Shown here: positions 9,165 through 20,982 of the stretch, in pieces | Layout: each line of letters starts with the position of its first letter | Position numbering within the stretch: position 1 is the first letter of the stretch | Source: Geosiphon pyriformis | Taxonomy: Eukaryota > Glomeromycota > Glomeromycetes > Archaeosporales > Geosiphonaceae | Reading direction: 5' to 3' | Length of the DNA: 64,000 nt | NCBI GenBank assembly: GCA_016748015.1 | Contig: JAAOMT010000372.1 | Location: 179,400 to 243,399 of the forward strand | Notes under the pieces: model-generated | Told to the model about the DNA's origin: nothing | The model's input: only the letters and a program-made list of their open reading frames with translations | Databases searched by the model: none | Translations under genes and position numbers: made by a program

Positions 9165-10534
9165 ACACACCTCCAAAGAGTGAGAGTGTAAGCCAACCAG
9201 AAGAAAACCCCTTTTTTGCTTTTAACCTAACTGATGATGACCATGACATGGATGAACTAGCAATCAACACTTCTGAACCAACCAGAAAGAAAAAGAAAGC
9301 CAAGGTTGATTTTATCTTGAACCCAAACAAAGCATCCAAATCATCTGCTGATAACAATAAGCCACCAAAGACTAAGGTTTTTAAAAATCCTCCAAAGTTG
9401 GAATCTCTGGAAATTGTACAAAAATCTGGACCTTATTCTGTTGTTAAAGATCTCATGGAAACCCCAGCACACATTACATTTGGCCAACTAATGACCCATC
9501 TACAGTTCCGAAAAAATTTTTGCAAATCATTGATACCAAAAAAGAAGACACCAAAAACCAACAAATGCTCTTGCCAAGCTGGACTTGCTGATAACAGTAA
9601 TGTCACTCCTCTGATTTGTAAAGCCCAAGTGGCTGGTTACTTTATTAATCTGATCTTAGACAGTGGATCATCTGTTAGTGTAATTGCCAAACATTTTCTT
9701 GAAGCATTTGGCAGAAAAATTGATGAGCCTTCTACAAGACCAATGACCAATGTACATGGTGACAAGAAGAAAGGCCTGGGCATAGCCAAAGCTATTCCTG
9801 TCTGTATCAATGGTATCAGCATTGAAACTGATATGGAAGTATCTAAAGCAAAAGAGTACACCATCATTGTTGGTAATAAATGGCTTAAGAAAGCCAAAGC
9901 ACTATTTGACTATGAACTTTGCAAGCTAACCATCAGATATGGTGAAAAGCCCATTGTGGTTAAATGCTGTTATTGGACAACTTTTTCAGCAACCAAACAG
10001 AACCAAGAAGAAGAACAATCAGATGAATCAGATGATGATAAGAGTGATGATGAAGATCAAGAAGAACCAGAAGAAACTGCTAAACTTGCTTATATCATCT
10101 TCACCAGCAATGGCAAGCCACTGGATAATGTTAAAGCTAACAAAGAAGGAATCATGGTAAATGGCAAGCTGATCTGCTGGCCCTATTATGATATTCTTAG
10201 AAGAACCTTTGACCAAAAGCCTGGCAAGAAAGCCAAATACAGTTATTGGTGGCATGGTTTTTGTGCCAGATGCTGGTGCAATAAACCTTTGTATTCTCCC
10301 AGTAATGAATGCAAATCTTGCCTGATCTATTACAAAGACTGGGAACCAATCAGTTTGATATCCAGAGAAGAAATAAAAGAAGTACAGAAGTCTTTTGAGA
10401 ATAAACCACCTGAGATTCAATCACTTGTTGTAGAACAAAGAAAACCTTCTCCAGAAGAAAGAAAAGTAGATATTGAAAACCTATTGGCTAGAAACAGCCC
10501 AGTTATCTCAAAAAAAGGTGATACCCCTGGATGA
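9159..10534 (+). pseudogene. G1-2 pol: protease and Cys-rich linker
   Basis: The frame is open from the frameshift site; the first ATG is 9248. A Lys-rich N-terminal part is followed by the aspartic protease around 9590-9740 with LILDSGSSVSVIAKHF as its active-site motif. A linker with Asp/Glu runs (about 10010-10080) and a cysteine cluster (FCARCWC, ECKSC, about 10255-10325) precedes RT. The TGA at 10532-10534 stands where G1-1 has a Cys codon, after which RT continues in the same frame. This is the best-preserved copy of the region in the window. Confidence 0.87.
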
Positions 10535-10540
10535 ACTCAT

Positions 10541-11831
10541 GTGATACAACACATTATCACAACCAGAGAAACTTGCCTCATACATTTGAAGCCTTATCAA
10601 TCCAATTGTCATAATGATGAGTTTATCAAGAAAGAAATAAACAGAATGAAAGACCTTGGATTCATACAAGAAACCAAGAGTAAATGGGCTTTTCCAGTTG
10701 TAGTGGTATCCAAAAAAGATGGAACCCTATGCTTCTGTGTTGACTACCATCAATTAAATGCCATCACTATAAGAGACATGTACCCACTCCCCAAAATTGA
10801 TGCAATGCTAGACAAATTCAATGGTGTTGCTTTCTTCTCAACTATTGACTTAACTGCTGGATTCTGGCAAGTAGAGATGGATCCAGAAAGCAGAAAGAAA
10901 ACTGCCTTCATTACAAAATATGGCACCTATAAATTCACGGTTATGCCTTTTGGTTTCACAAATGCCCCTCCTATCTTTCAATGCCTAATGGACAAGGTGT
11001 TTGAATCAGTAAAAGAAAACTTTGTTCTAGTTTACTTGGATGATATAATGATATACTCAAAAACCTGGGATGAACACCTTGAACATTTGCAAAAGGTTTT
11101 TGATCTGCTCAGGAATGCTGGCCTTAAGATCAACCCAATCAAATTTTTCTTTGGACATCAATCCACTCAGTTCTTTGGTCATCTTATTACAAAAGATGAA
11201 ATCTTCCCTGACCCAGCCAAAGTTGAAAAAGTCCAGAACATTAGACAACCAATGAATGTTCCTGAACTATGCTCTTTTCTTGGTTTGGCTTCTTACTATT
11301 GTAAATTCATCCAAAATTGCCTTTCCTCTCAACCAGCTACTCAGGAAAAATGTCAATTACCACTGGAGCACACACCAGCAAAAAGCCTTTGAAGTCCTGA
11401 AGGAAAAACTTGTTACTGAACCAATTCTCAAACAACCTGACTTGGATCAACCTTTCATCCTTCACACTGATGCATCTAGTTATGGACTTGGTGCTGTACT
11501 TTCACAAAAAGATGAAGATGGCAGAGAACATGCTATAGCATATGCCAGTAAATCTCTCACACCAGCGGAAAAGAACTATTCAGTAACTGAACAAGAATGC
11601 TTAGCAGTAGTTTGGGCTACTAGCTATTGGGACCAATATTTTCTTGGTGCCAAATTCCTGGTAGTAACAGATCATCAAGCCTTGGTTTGGCTGCACAATA
11701 AAAAGAATCTGAAACATAAATGGATAACTTGCTGGATATTCCATCTGGATGAATTCGACTATTATATTCAACACTGCAAAGAAGCTAATCATCAAAATGC
11801 CGATGCTCTCTCTAGACTTACCATTCAGTGA
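10541..11831 (+). pseudogene. G1-2 reverse transcriptase and RNase H
   Basis: RT is clear: FCVDYHQLNAI, FSTIDLTAGFWQ, PFGFTNAPPIFQ and the catalytic YLDDIMIYS near 11034-11060. A small deletion near 11310 shifts the frame, so the connection is lost and RNase H reads in another frame from about 11320. RNase H keeps all four acidic positions: HTDASSYGLGAVLS, EQECLAVVWA, VTDHQALVWL and NADALSRL. The TGA at 11829-11831 follows LTIQ, as in the other copies. Confidence 0.92.
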
Positions 11832-11895
11832 CAGTACAACCTCTCAAATCAAACCAACTTAATTATTAGTAACTCTCTCATAAACAAACATAATA

Positions 11896-13070
11896 ATGAA
11901 CTTGGACAACTATTCTGCCTTAATGGAATTTTTGGGTAAAGGACAATACCCACCAGACTACACTTGACAACAAAAAAAACATTTATGCAAACAATCAAAT
12001 TTCTATTTGATCTGCCAAAATCAGTTATACAAAAGAAACAAAAAAGATCCTGACCACCTCCAAAGAGTCATAAGATTTGAAGAAAGAGAAATTGTAATCT
12101 ACAACATACATACTGATCCATTAGCTGGACATTTTGGAAAAACAAAAACAATTCAGAAAACTTTAACTCACTACTATTGGCCTACCTTTAACAATAACTC
12201 TTGATGGCAACAGATACATTATTACAGCTACCAACTATCTTACAAAGTGGGTAGAAGCAAGAGCCATTCCAGACCAAACAGCAGTTTCAATAGCCAATTT
12301 CATTTATGAAGATATCATTTGCCATCATGATTGCCCCAAAGAACTTTTATCTGATAGAGGAAGAGCTTTTCTCAGTACACTGGTTGAAGAACTCTGCAGG
12401 AAAATGGGAATATGTCATAAACTTTCTTCCTCTTACCACCCTCAAACAAATGGCTTAGTGGAACATTTCAATAGAACACTATGTGAAACCCTAGCCAAAA
12501 CCAGTAAAGAAACAAACCTATGGAACAAATTACTGCCTTCAGTCTTGTTCACTTATAGAACTGTGAATCATGACATAATAAGTTATGAACCTTTTTACCT
12601 GCTTTATGGAAGAATGGCAACTCTACCAATAGAAACTGATATTGAGACAATACCCTTTGAAGAAATCACAATAGGGAATTACAAAGACATTTTGCAAAGA
12701 AGACTTGGTACTATTCTTGACTCCTTGGTAGAAGCATGAATAATTGCTTTTGAAAAGATAAAACAGTTTCAAGAAAAGCTTAAGAAAAAGAAAACCTATA
12801 AAACACTTTCTTTAAGTATTGGGGATTTGGTACTAGAATACCATTCAGACAGAAACAATGTTTATGGTAATAAATTTTCTAGCTAGTGGAAAGGACCCTT
12901 TATAGTCAACAAAGTTTTGAACAATGGTTTTTATATTCTTTAAGATCAATCTGAAACAATCTTCAATGATTGTCCTATTCATGGTACACGACTCAAGAAA
13001 TATTATAAATGACCTGATTGGTTGCCTGTTGTGGTAATACCGACTCAAATGATCAGCAAAAATCAAGTAT
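11896..13070 (+). pseudogene. G1-2 integrase with internal deletion
   Basis: The ATG at 11896 (MNLDNYSALMEF) is 64 bases after the RNase H stop. A segment that would hold the second half of the zinc domain and the first catalytic Asp is missing at about 12188. The sequence then resumes with RYIITATNYLTKW, LLSDRG and PQTNGLVEHFNRT. The C-terminal WKGPFIVNKVLNNGFYIL module is present. Stops at 12737, about 12885 and 12943 add to the damage. The copy could not make integrase. Confidence 0.9.
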
Positions 13071-13757
13071 AAATAAATGCACCATTCCCAAAACAGAGGT
13101 ATCTTCAATCAACATGAACAATTATTTTCTGGATCAAAACATTCAAAATGCCTTCTATACTCTCCATGAGTATTGGATCAAAAACTATTCAAATGCTACT
13201 CTGACCATTGGAAACAAACCACCATAACTGATAACAGTGGAACACATACTGTTATCAGACCAAAGAAAACTACTACCAGAAGAGAAAGAATTGGTAGCAA
13301 AATGGATAAGTATTTGCTAGAAAGCATAACAGCAGCAATACTTGTATCTTCCATCATAATTAGAAAAATGATTAAGGAAATCTTGCCCATAGACAAAAAC
13401 TTGTCATATAGAAAACAACTAGAACTCTATGGTCACCTTGGTGAAATCATAGAAGACATGAAGCTCATAAAGAAAACAACTTCTGAGATACAAGTGGAAA
13501 TTTTGAGCATTATATGATTAGATGTCTCAAGAGTTTTGACCATTGCAAGAAAAGCCAAAATTCTTATACAAAAATTTGGTCTTTTGGATACAAAGCTCAT
13601 TTCACTTCAAGTGCTATACAAAAGATTTCAACAAACTAGTTAGCTTTGAGTTAGATAAAACTCTTCCAATAGATTACACTATAAATAGCTTGATTTTGCT
13701 GAAGCTCAATCTCTTTGGAGAGGATAATATTATGGTTGAAACTTATACTTCTTATTA
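13018..13757 (+). pseudogene. G1-2 3' accessory ORF
   Basis: This is homologous to the intact accessory ORF of G1-1 (CCGNTD, FYTLHEYWIKNYSNATLTI, RPKKTTTRRERIG, MDKYLLESITAAIL, GEDNIMVETYTSY). It is broken by a frameshift near 13215, a TGA at 13515-13517 and a short deletion near 13620. The last codons lie inside the 3' LTR, as in G1-1. The function is unknown. Confidence 0.75.
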
Positions 13758-14394
13758 ATTATCACATGTATTAGCCACTGATGTCACATAAATTAGCCAC
13801 TCTATTTTTAGAAAGTGATTATTGACCTGATCAATGACCTGACTGTTGACCTGATCATTGACCACTTTTGATAACTATATAAGCAATGAATCTCTTAGCT
13901 GTAGAAAAATATGAAGAAATCAAAAGAAATAAATAAATAAAATAACAACTTTCATCTCAATTATTTTCTTATCACTAAATTCCCTTTCCCTACTTTCAAG
14001 TATCTAAACATCTTAAAGATAAAAAATTACTTGTTGGTTATTTTTTACCCTTTTCCTGAAATATGTAATTGCAGCATTTAAAGATTATTGAATAAAATGT
14101 GACTGAAGAGTACATCTGATACCTGATATTGAATTCTAAGAGTGCTGATGTGAGGCATAGAATTGTACCAGGCATGATCATTTGTTGACAGTACAGACTA
14201 TCCCTCTACTTTCAGATTCCCCAGTTATCTTTGAAAAGTATAGTGACTGAGATATTTTATGAGACTGATCTCACACATTGAATCCATACTTAATTAATTC
14301 ACTCTTTGAAGTTAAATTCCCTTTGATTCCTTTTATTACCCTACAATCTTGTTCTTTCTTGCTATTTGTTAGCTTGTTACTCCAATCCGTAACA
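13728..14394 (+). repeat. 3' LTR of G1-2
   Basis: The repeat runs from TATTATGG (first G mutated to A) to CCGTAACA and is followed by the GTAG target duplication. Four 12-bp units lie at 13816-13863. It pairs with the 5' LTR at 6893-7559 over the full 667 bp. Confidence 0.94.
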
Positions 14395-14398
14395 GTAG

Positions 14399-17300
14399 CA
14401 ATCATCCAATCTGATAGAATTTTGGCAGGCACTAAAAAATCTAGATCTGGAAGAAAGAAGTGTAGCACAACTGTAATTGATGTTAAAAAAGCATTGGAAA
14501 ATCTATGCTAGAGAAACTGATCAACTAACAGATGAAGCACAAAAAAAATCAATAGATAACAGCAATGATAATCTAAATCAGATGTGGCTTATAATTAAGA
14601 AGATAATATTACAAGCTGCTGAGTGCTTACCAAAAAGAAAAGTAGGAGCCCAATCTACACACACAAAGAAAGAAAGCATGGATCACAAACTTGTTAAGGT
14701 TGTTGCTGATATAATCAAACAAATAAGAGTAAACAATGCAGATATGCATGATAACAATGTTATGCAGCTTTTGGCCAAATAGAAACAATTGAAACCTGAG
14801 ACAGTTAATGCATATCTGATGTCTCTTCCAAAAGATAAGCTTATTGCAGAATTACTAAACATCAAAAAAGAATACAGATCTACACTGCATGCTAGGATCA
14901 GGCTACAACAGCAAAGACAAATAGTAAACAATATCATCAAAAGACAACAAAACTTTGAGCTAAACAAAAGAGCAATGATCAAAAGCATTATAAACAGGAA
15001 AAGACAAAGAATAGTATTGGACCATGTGATAGAGAAAGGCAAATTTCATGATGATCCTGATGAAATCAAAAAGCTAGTAAACAAAAAAGCTCAAGAGTGG
15101 ACTAGAACAAAAACTCTTGAACCTAAACTATGGAAAAGTTGGAAACACAGATTTAAGCCAATTAAGAGCATCCCAGATCATGCCTTTAATAGTGTGATGG
15201 CTGAAATAACAAATGAGGAATTTGAACACATATTGAGCCACACACCTCATAACAAAGCCCCTGGCCCATCAAACATACAAGCTGAACTTTGGAGAAAGTC
15301 TGGGCCTAATACCAAGTCTAAACTGAGAATGTTGCTTAATGCTTGCATAGAAGCAGCAAACATGCCTGAGGAGTGGAGAATAGCACAGGTTATACTGATT
15401 CCAAAGCCAAAAGAATGGGGTGGCAATATTGACATCACCAGGTCAATCACACTCATTGAAAGCACTAGAAAGATCTTGACAAAGATTCTAACTGCAAGGA
15501 TATCAAAAGCATGTGAGCTCCATGATGTTCTAAAAGGTTACAACACCTTAGTTTTAAAAAACATCTCCACAGCAATGCCAATTCATGTAATTAATGCTGT
15601 TGTTAAGCATGCAAGAGAATTTGATAATGAGGCTTGGTTTACATTTCAGGACATGAAAAAAGCATATGACTCAGTGGGATGGAAACCCATGGAAGCTGCA
15701 CTAAAAAGGATCAAAATGAACAATAGGTTTACTGAGTTATTTGGCTTGATGCACAACAATAGAAACAATAGGATCATAACTGAATTTGGGTTAAGTGATG
15801 AATATCATGTACAGGATGAACTAGATCAAAGGGAAACATGCTCACCCATCATGTGGAGGATCTTCTATAACCCCTTACTGTGTGAAGTAAAACAAGCCAA
15901 TTACAGCCAAGAATACAAATTAACAGCTGAATGGACACACAATCCATGCTGGCATCAGTTAACCATCTTGCCTTTGTTGATGACATAGTGTAGATAGCTG
16001 ACTCAAAACAAGGAATGCAGAGTATTCTGGACACAGCCAGCTCCTTTTTTAGGATGGTGGATATTGAGATCAACTTAGACAAGACTGAAACAATGGTGAA
16101 CAGACTCTCCAAAAAGAAATCAGTGTTGGTTGAGCCACTAAAATTTGCTCCAAAAGAACAGACATTGAGATTGCTGGATTCATCTACATGCACCTGATAT
16201 TTGGGAGTATGGATTAGAGCAGATAGAAAAAATGAAACTGTGCTGAAGATGATAGGATCTGATATTGAAGCAGTATGTGGGGTTATTAGGAAAAAACACA
16301 TCACTGAAAAACAGGTAATTTACATCTTTAACAGTATACTCAGTCCAGCAATAAAATTTAGATCTCAATTGACCCATATACCAAACAATTGGGCCAAAAG
16401 ATGGAACTCAAAGATCTCAGCCACTGTAAAAAAAAAAGCAAACCTCTCAGTAGATTTCCCAGCCAGTGCTATGCATCACTTATCTTTGTACAACTTGTTC
16501 AAAATTGATGACATACAAGTGAAAAGCAAGATCACAGATTTGTTGGTTAGATTGAACAGTAATGATATTGCTGGAATGGCTACAAAAATTAGACTAGCCA
16601 ACTTGCAGACACAAAGATAGTCAGCTCATAGTATACTCGAATACCCCACCAATAAACAATCTAAGCCAGGAGTTAATCTTATAGCAAACATCATGCAGAT
16701 AATAGTAGAGAGAGGTATCTCATTCAAAAGCTCTGGTGACACATATGGAGTACCTGAATCTTCAAGATCACATGCATATTTAATTGAGACAGTCATAACT
16801 CCAGATGTAGCATACACTAAGGTCAGAAGTTTACTGAGAAAGGAGAACATTTTGTATTTACACCAAATTCAGAACAAGGATGGATTGTTAATGACATGGA
16901 TGGACTACACAAGGAAGTACAGACAGAGCAACAGTGGTAGAATTCCCAAATGGTTTAAGATTTTAAAGTCTACAATCATTATGAATAAACACAGGAACAT
17001 TAATGTAACCCAATGTGAAGCAGTGAGAATATACAGAATAGATAACCAAATACCAGATGACCTAGATACTATGCAAAGAGACTCTGTTTACATCCAAATT
17101 TCTGATGTTCTATTACCACAATGAAGGAATGTGCGAGAGAAGTTGAGACTTAGGAAGAAAATATAAATATCAACTGATGGCTCACTGGTGAAAGCTGGTT
17201 CTAAGGATGCTTGAGGAGCTGCCACTTTTATAATACATAGAATAGAGGCCAATTTTGGCATTGCAGTTGATGGAACATTATCATCAACAAAGACTGAGGC

Positions 17301-18533
17301 AAAAGCTGTATTGTTGGCTTTGGAAGCAGTACCTTACAAATGCAAGCTGATATTGAACACAGATAGCCAGGCAGTAGTGTCAACAGCTCAAAAATAGTTG
17401 TTCAAAGACTCACCCTTGTCTATTAAGAATCAGCTCAAAACTCCTAATTGGCACATATGGAATGCAATTAAAGCAGTAATAAAGAAAAGAGGATTGATCT
17501 TAATATAAACAAAGTGGCTGCACACACTGGTATACTCAAAAATGAGATGGCTGACAGACTGGCCAAAGAAGCTACTGCTTTTGACACAGTGGGGTGGGCA
17601 TACAATGCCAAGGATATTAGTTACATCCTCTTTTGCAGAGGAGTTGAATTGAATCTGAATATCAGATATTTTCTGACCCAACAGACTGGAATTCAAGGAA
17701 CTTTGGATTGGATCAGCAATGACAAAGTACAAGAGACAGTAGAGTCTTTGGACCAGAGGGTGGACTGCAAGTGCACAACCAAAGTGTGGAACTGGGATGA
17801 TAAAATGTCATCAGGCTTCATCTCAGCTAGTTCTTCAGCAATGTGTACATTTATTATGAAATCATTCCACAACATGCTGCCAATAGCAGAGGTACTATAT
17901 AACAGACATCTTTTAGTGTATGTGAACAACCTGTGCAAAGTATGCCACACAGAAGTAGAAACCAATTAGCACTTTTGGAAATGCTCTTTGAATACTCAGA
18001 AGGGCAAGACACTGATAGATAATGTAAAGTATGAGTGAATGCAGTGCTTATCAAAGGCTGTAAAAGGAAAACATAAAATCTTGGACCCTAGTGAGAGGGT
18101 TGTTCTGTCTAATGAGTACATCAAGTCAACACCCAACATAGATCTGCTATGCAAAGGACTGATCAATGAGCAATTCGGAAGAATCAATGCTTTTGCTGAC
18201 ATTGATCAGAGGGTTAATGATAATGTCTTAATTAAGGTGTGTAAATAGGCAGTGACACAAGCAAGGAATAGGTTATGGAGAGAGCATTGTAAGTTGCAAA
18301 CTGAGTGGGAAAAATTGATGGGTTTTGATAACAGAGTTAAGAGAAACCCAACACAGGTAACTGGCATACACAAAATGCCAAGAGATAGTAATAATGGTGG
18401 TGGTAATTCCATTATTAAAATGAGTGATGGATTTCAGTGTTGTAATAAGATAGTGATTGATGTATTGGGTAGTAAAATTACTTTAAGTAATAGTGTGATA
18501 CCTCTTTGTTTATCTGGTTATATTAGCATGTAG
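14399..18533 (+). pseudogene. LA-1 ORF2: RT, RNase H and C-terminal CCHC
   Basis: With the part before G1-2, ORF2 spans about 4.9 kb. RT appears as KAPGPSNIQAELW, ILIPKPKEWGG, TFQDMKKAYDSVGW and LAFVDDIV (about 15966-15990). RNase H appears near 17170-17580: STDGSLVKAGS, TKTEAKAVLLALEA, LNTDSQAVVS and AAHTGILKNEMADRLAKEA. A C-terminal motif CKVCHTEVETN..HFWKC near 17935-17985 resembles the CCHC tail of RNase H-bearing LINE clades such as I and Tad. Frameshifts near 15930 and 17130 and several stops disable it. The ORF ends ...ISM then TAG 18531-18533. Confidence 0.88.
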
Positions 18534-18685
18534 TTAGGCATAACCACTTAGTGGTTAGCCACATCTTGTATTTTAGTTTATTGGGTGAGTTGGCTTTATG
18601 AAAAAGCCATGCTTTTTGAGTGTGGTTAAACTAATAAAAGACCAGTGTGGCTACACATTAACAAAAAAAAAAAAAAAAAAAAAAA
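18534..18685 (+). other. LA-1 3' UTR and poly(A)
   Basis: About 130 bp follow the stop, including GTGGTTAGCCACATCTTGTA, ATTGGGTGAGTTGGCTTTATG and a short GTGT-GGCT-ACAC inverted repeat just before AACA and the A-run. The same block closes LA-2 and every LN copy, so it is probably the site recognised by the LINE reverse transcriptase. Confidence 0.8.
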
Positions 18686-18694
18686 GAAAGATGT

Positions 18695-18757
18695 NNNNNN
18701 NNNNNNNNNNNNNNNNNNNNNNNNNNNNNNNNNNNNNNNNNNNNNNNNNNNNNNNNN
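18695..18757. other. Assembly gap (63 N)
   Basis: Unknown bases separate the LA-1 poly(A) from a second run of about 23 A and the truncated LTR of G1-3. A-runs on both sides suggest a homopolymer or repeat collapse. Confidence 0.98.
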
Positions 18758-18780
18758 AAAAAAAAAAAAAAAAAAAAAAA

Positions 18781-18950
18781 AGAGGAAAGTTGTTATTCTT
18801 TAACTAAGAGATTCATTGCTTATATAGTTGTCAAAAGTAATCAATGATCAGGTCAATGATCACTATCTAAAAATAGAGTGGCTAATTTATATGACATCAG
18901 TGGCTAATACATGTGATAATTAATAAGAAGTATAAGTTTCAATCATAATA
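18781..18950 (-). repeat. Partial 3' LTR of G1-3
   Basis: Only the first 170 bases of the LTR remain, ending at TATTATGA on the element strand. About two 12-bp units are visible around 18839-18862. Relative to the other LTRs there is a deletion near 18800, between AAGTTGTTATTCT and AACTAAGAGATTC. Confidence 0.85.
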
Positions 18951-19672
18951 TCATCCTCTTCAAAAAGATTGAGCTCTGGTGAAATCAAGCTATTCATGGG
19001 GTAATCTATTTGAAGGGTTTTATCTAACTCAAAGCTAACTAGTTTGTTGAAGTCTTTTGTGAATAAGGTATATAATACTTGAGGCAAAATAAGTTTTGTA
19101 TTCAAGAGACCAAATCTTTGTATTAGAGTTTTGGCTTTTTTAGCAATAGTTAAAACTCTTGAGACATCTAATCATATAATGTCCAAAATTTCTGCCTGTA
19201 TCTCTGAAGTTGTTTTCTTCATGAGTTTCATATCCTCTATGATTTCACCAAGATGACCATAAAGTTCTAATTGCCTTCTATATGACAAGTTTTTGTCTAT
19301 GGATAAGATTTCTTGGAGTGTTTTTCCAATTGTGCTGGAAGGTGGAAGTATAGCTGCTGTTATACTTTCCAACAGATATTTATCCATTTTGCTACCAATT
19401 CTTTCTCTTCTGGTGGTAGTTTTTTTTGGTCTAATAACAGTATGTGTTTCATTGTTATTAGTTATGGTGGTTTGTTTTCCAATGGTCAAAGTAGCATTTG
19501 GATAGTTTTTGATCCAATACTCATGGAAAGTATAGAAAGCATTTTGAATGTTTTGATCCAGAAAACAATTGTTTATGTTGATTAAAGATACCTCTGTTTT
19601 GGGAATGGTGCATTTATTTATACTTGATTTTTGCTGATCAATTAAGTCAGTATTACCACAACAGGCAGCCAA
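18920..19672 (-). pseudogene. G1-3 3' accessory ORF
   Basis: This is homologous to the G1-1 accessory protein, with the same order: ACCGNTD, FYTFHEYWIKNYPNATLTI, RPKKTTTRRERIG, MDKYLLESITAAIL, LFEEDDIMIETYTSY. One in-frame TGA around 19170 separates two open stretches; otherwise it is well kept. The last codons overlap the LTR. The function is unknown. Confidence 0.75.
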
Positions 19673-20918
19673 TCAGATCATTTTGAGTCATGTACCATAA
19701 ACAGGATGATCATTGAAGATTGTTCCAGATTAATCTTGAAGAATATAAGAACCATTGTTCAAAACTTTGTTGACTATAAAGGGTTCTTTCCATCAGCTAG
19801 AGAACTTATTACCATAAACATTGTCTCTGTCAGAATGGTATTCTAGTACCAAATCACCAACACTTAAAGAAAGTGTTTTATATGTTTTCTTTTTCTTAAG
19901 CTTTTCTTAAAACTGTTTTATCTTTTCAAAAACAATTATTTGTGCTTCTACCAAGGAGTCAAGAATAGTACCAAGTCTTTTTTGCAAAATGTTTTTGTAA
20001 TTTTCTATTGTGATCTCTTCAAAGGGTATTGTTTCAATGTCAGTTTCTATTGGTAGTGTTGCCATGCATCCATAGAGCAGATAAAAAGTTCATAACTTGT
20101 TATGTCATGATTCACAGTTCTATAAGCAAACAAAGCTGAAGGCAGTACTTTGTCCCATAAGTTTGTTTTTTTACTGGTTTTGGCTAGGGTTTCACATAGT
20201 GTTTTATTAAAATGTTCTACTAGGCCATTTGTTTGGGGGTGATAAGGGGAGAAAAGTTTATGACATATTCCCATTTTTCTACAAAGTTCTTCAACCAGTG
20301 TACTGAGAAAAGCTCTTCTTCTATCAGATAAAAGTTCTTTGGAGCAGCCATGATGGCAAATAATATCTTCATAAATGAAATTGGCTATTGAGATTGCTGT
20401 TTGTTCTGGGGTGACTCTTGCTTCTACCCACTTTGTAAGATAGTTGGTAGCTGTAATAATGTATCTGTTGCCATCAGAAGTTAATGTTAAATGTCCAACA
20501 ACATCTATACCAATTCTGTCAAATGGTTGACCAATAGAGATTGGATGGATATCTTCTTTGCGATTAGATTTGCCTCTTCTTTGGCAGATGTTACAGGTTT
20601 TAATGTATTCAGCAATGTCTTTTCTCAAGGTAGGCCAATAATAGCAAGCTAAAGTTTTCTGAATTGTCTTTGTTTTTCCAAAGTGTCCAGCTAATGGGTC
20701 AGTGGCATGTTGTATATTACAATTTCTCTTTCTTCAAATCTGATGACTCTTTGGGGATGGTCAGGATCTTTTCTGTTTCTTTTGTATAATTGGTTCTGGC
20801 AAATCAAATAGAAATTTGATTGTTTGTGCAAATGTTCTCTTTGCTGTCAAGTGTATTCTGGTGGGTATTGTTCTTTACCCAAAAATTCCATTAAGGCAGA
20901 ATAGTTGTTCAAGTTCAT
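19640..20918 (-). pseudogene. G1-3 integrase
   Basis: The ATG at 20918 gives MNLDNYSALMEF. An early TGA and a frameshift near 20710 break the zinc domain, of which TCNICQRRG remains. The core has FDRIGIDVVG, LLSDRR and PQTNGLVEHFNKT, so the catalytic Asp, Asp and Glu positions can all be seen. The C-terminal GPF region has WKEPFIVNKVLNNGSYIL. Stops near 19735 and 20047 end the open stretches. Confidence 0.88.
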
Positions 20919-20982
20919 TATTGTGTTTATTTGTGAAGAAGTTACTAATAATTAAGTTGGTTTGGTTTGAGAGATTGTACTG

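Larger units (their letters stand above)
6893..14394 (+). mobile_element. Ty3/gypsy element G1-2, complete with both LTRs
   Basis: This 7502-bp element has two 667-bp LTRs and the order gag, protease, RT, RNase H, integrase, accessory ORF. It is inserted into LA-1 ORF2 with a 4-bp duplication GTAG at 6889-6892 and 14395-14398. LA-3 carries the unoccupied site near 57650, so the insertion can be read to the base. Stops and deletions disable gag, RT and integrase. Confidence 0.95.
14395..18694 (+). mobile_element. LINE LA-1, right segment (rest of ORF2, 3' UTR, poly(A))
   Basis: The element resumes directly after the G1-2 target duplication and runs through RT, RNase H and the C-terminal knuckle to a 3' UTR and an A-run of 23 at 18663-18685, close to the assembly gap at 18695. 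Its 3' end matches LA-2 and the ends of all LN copies. The target duplication of LA-1 is not visible. Confidence 0.9.
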
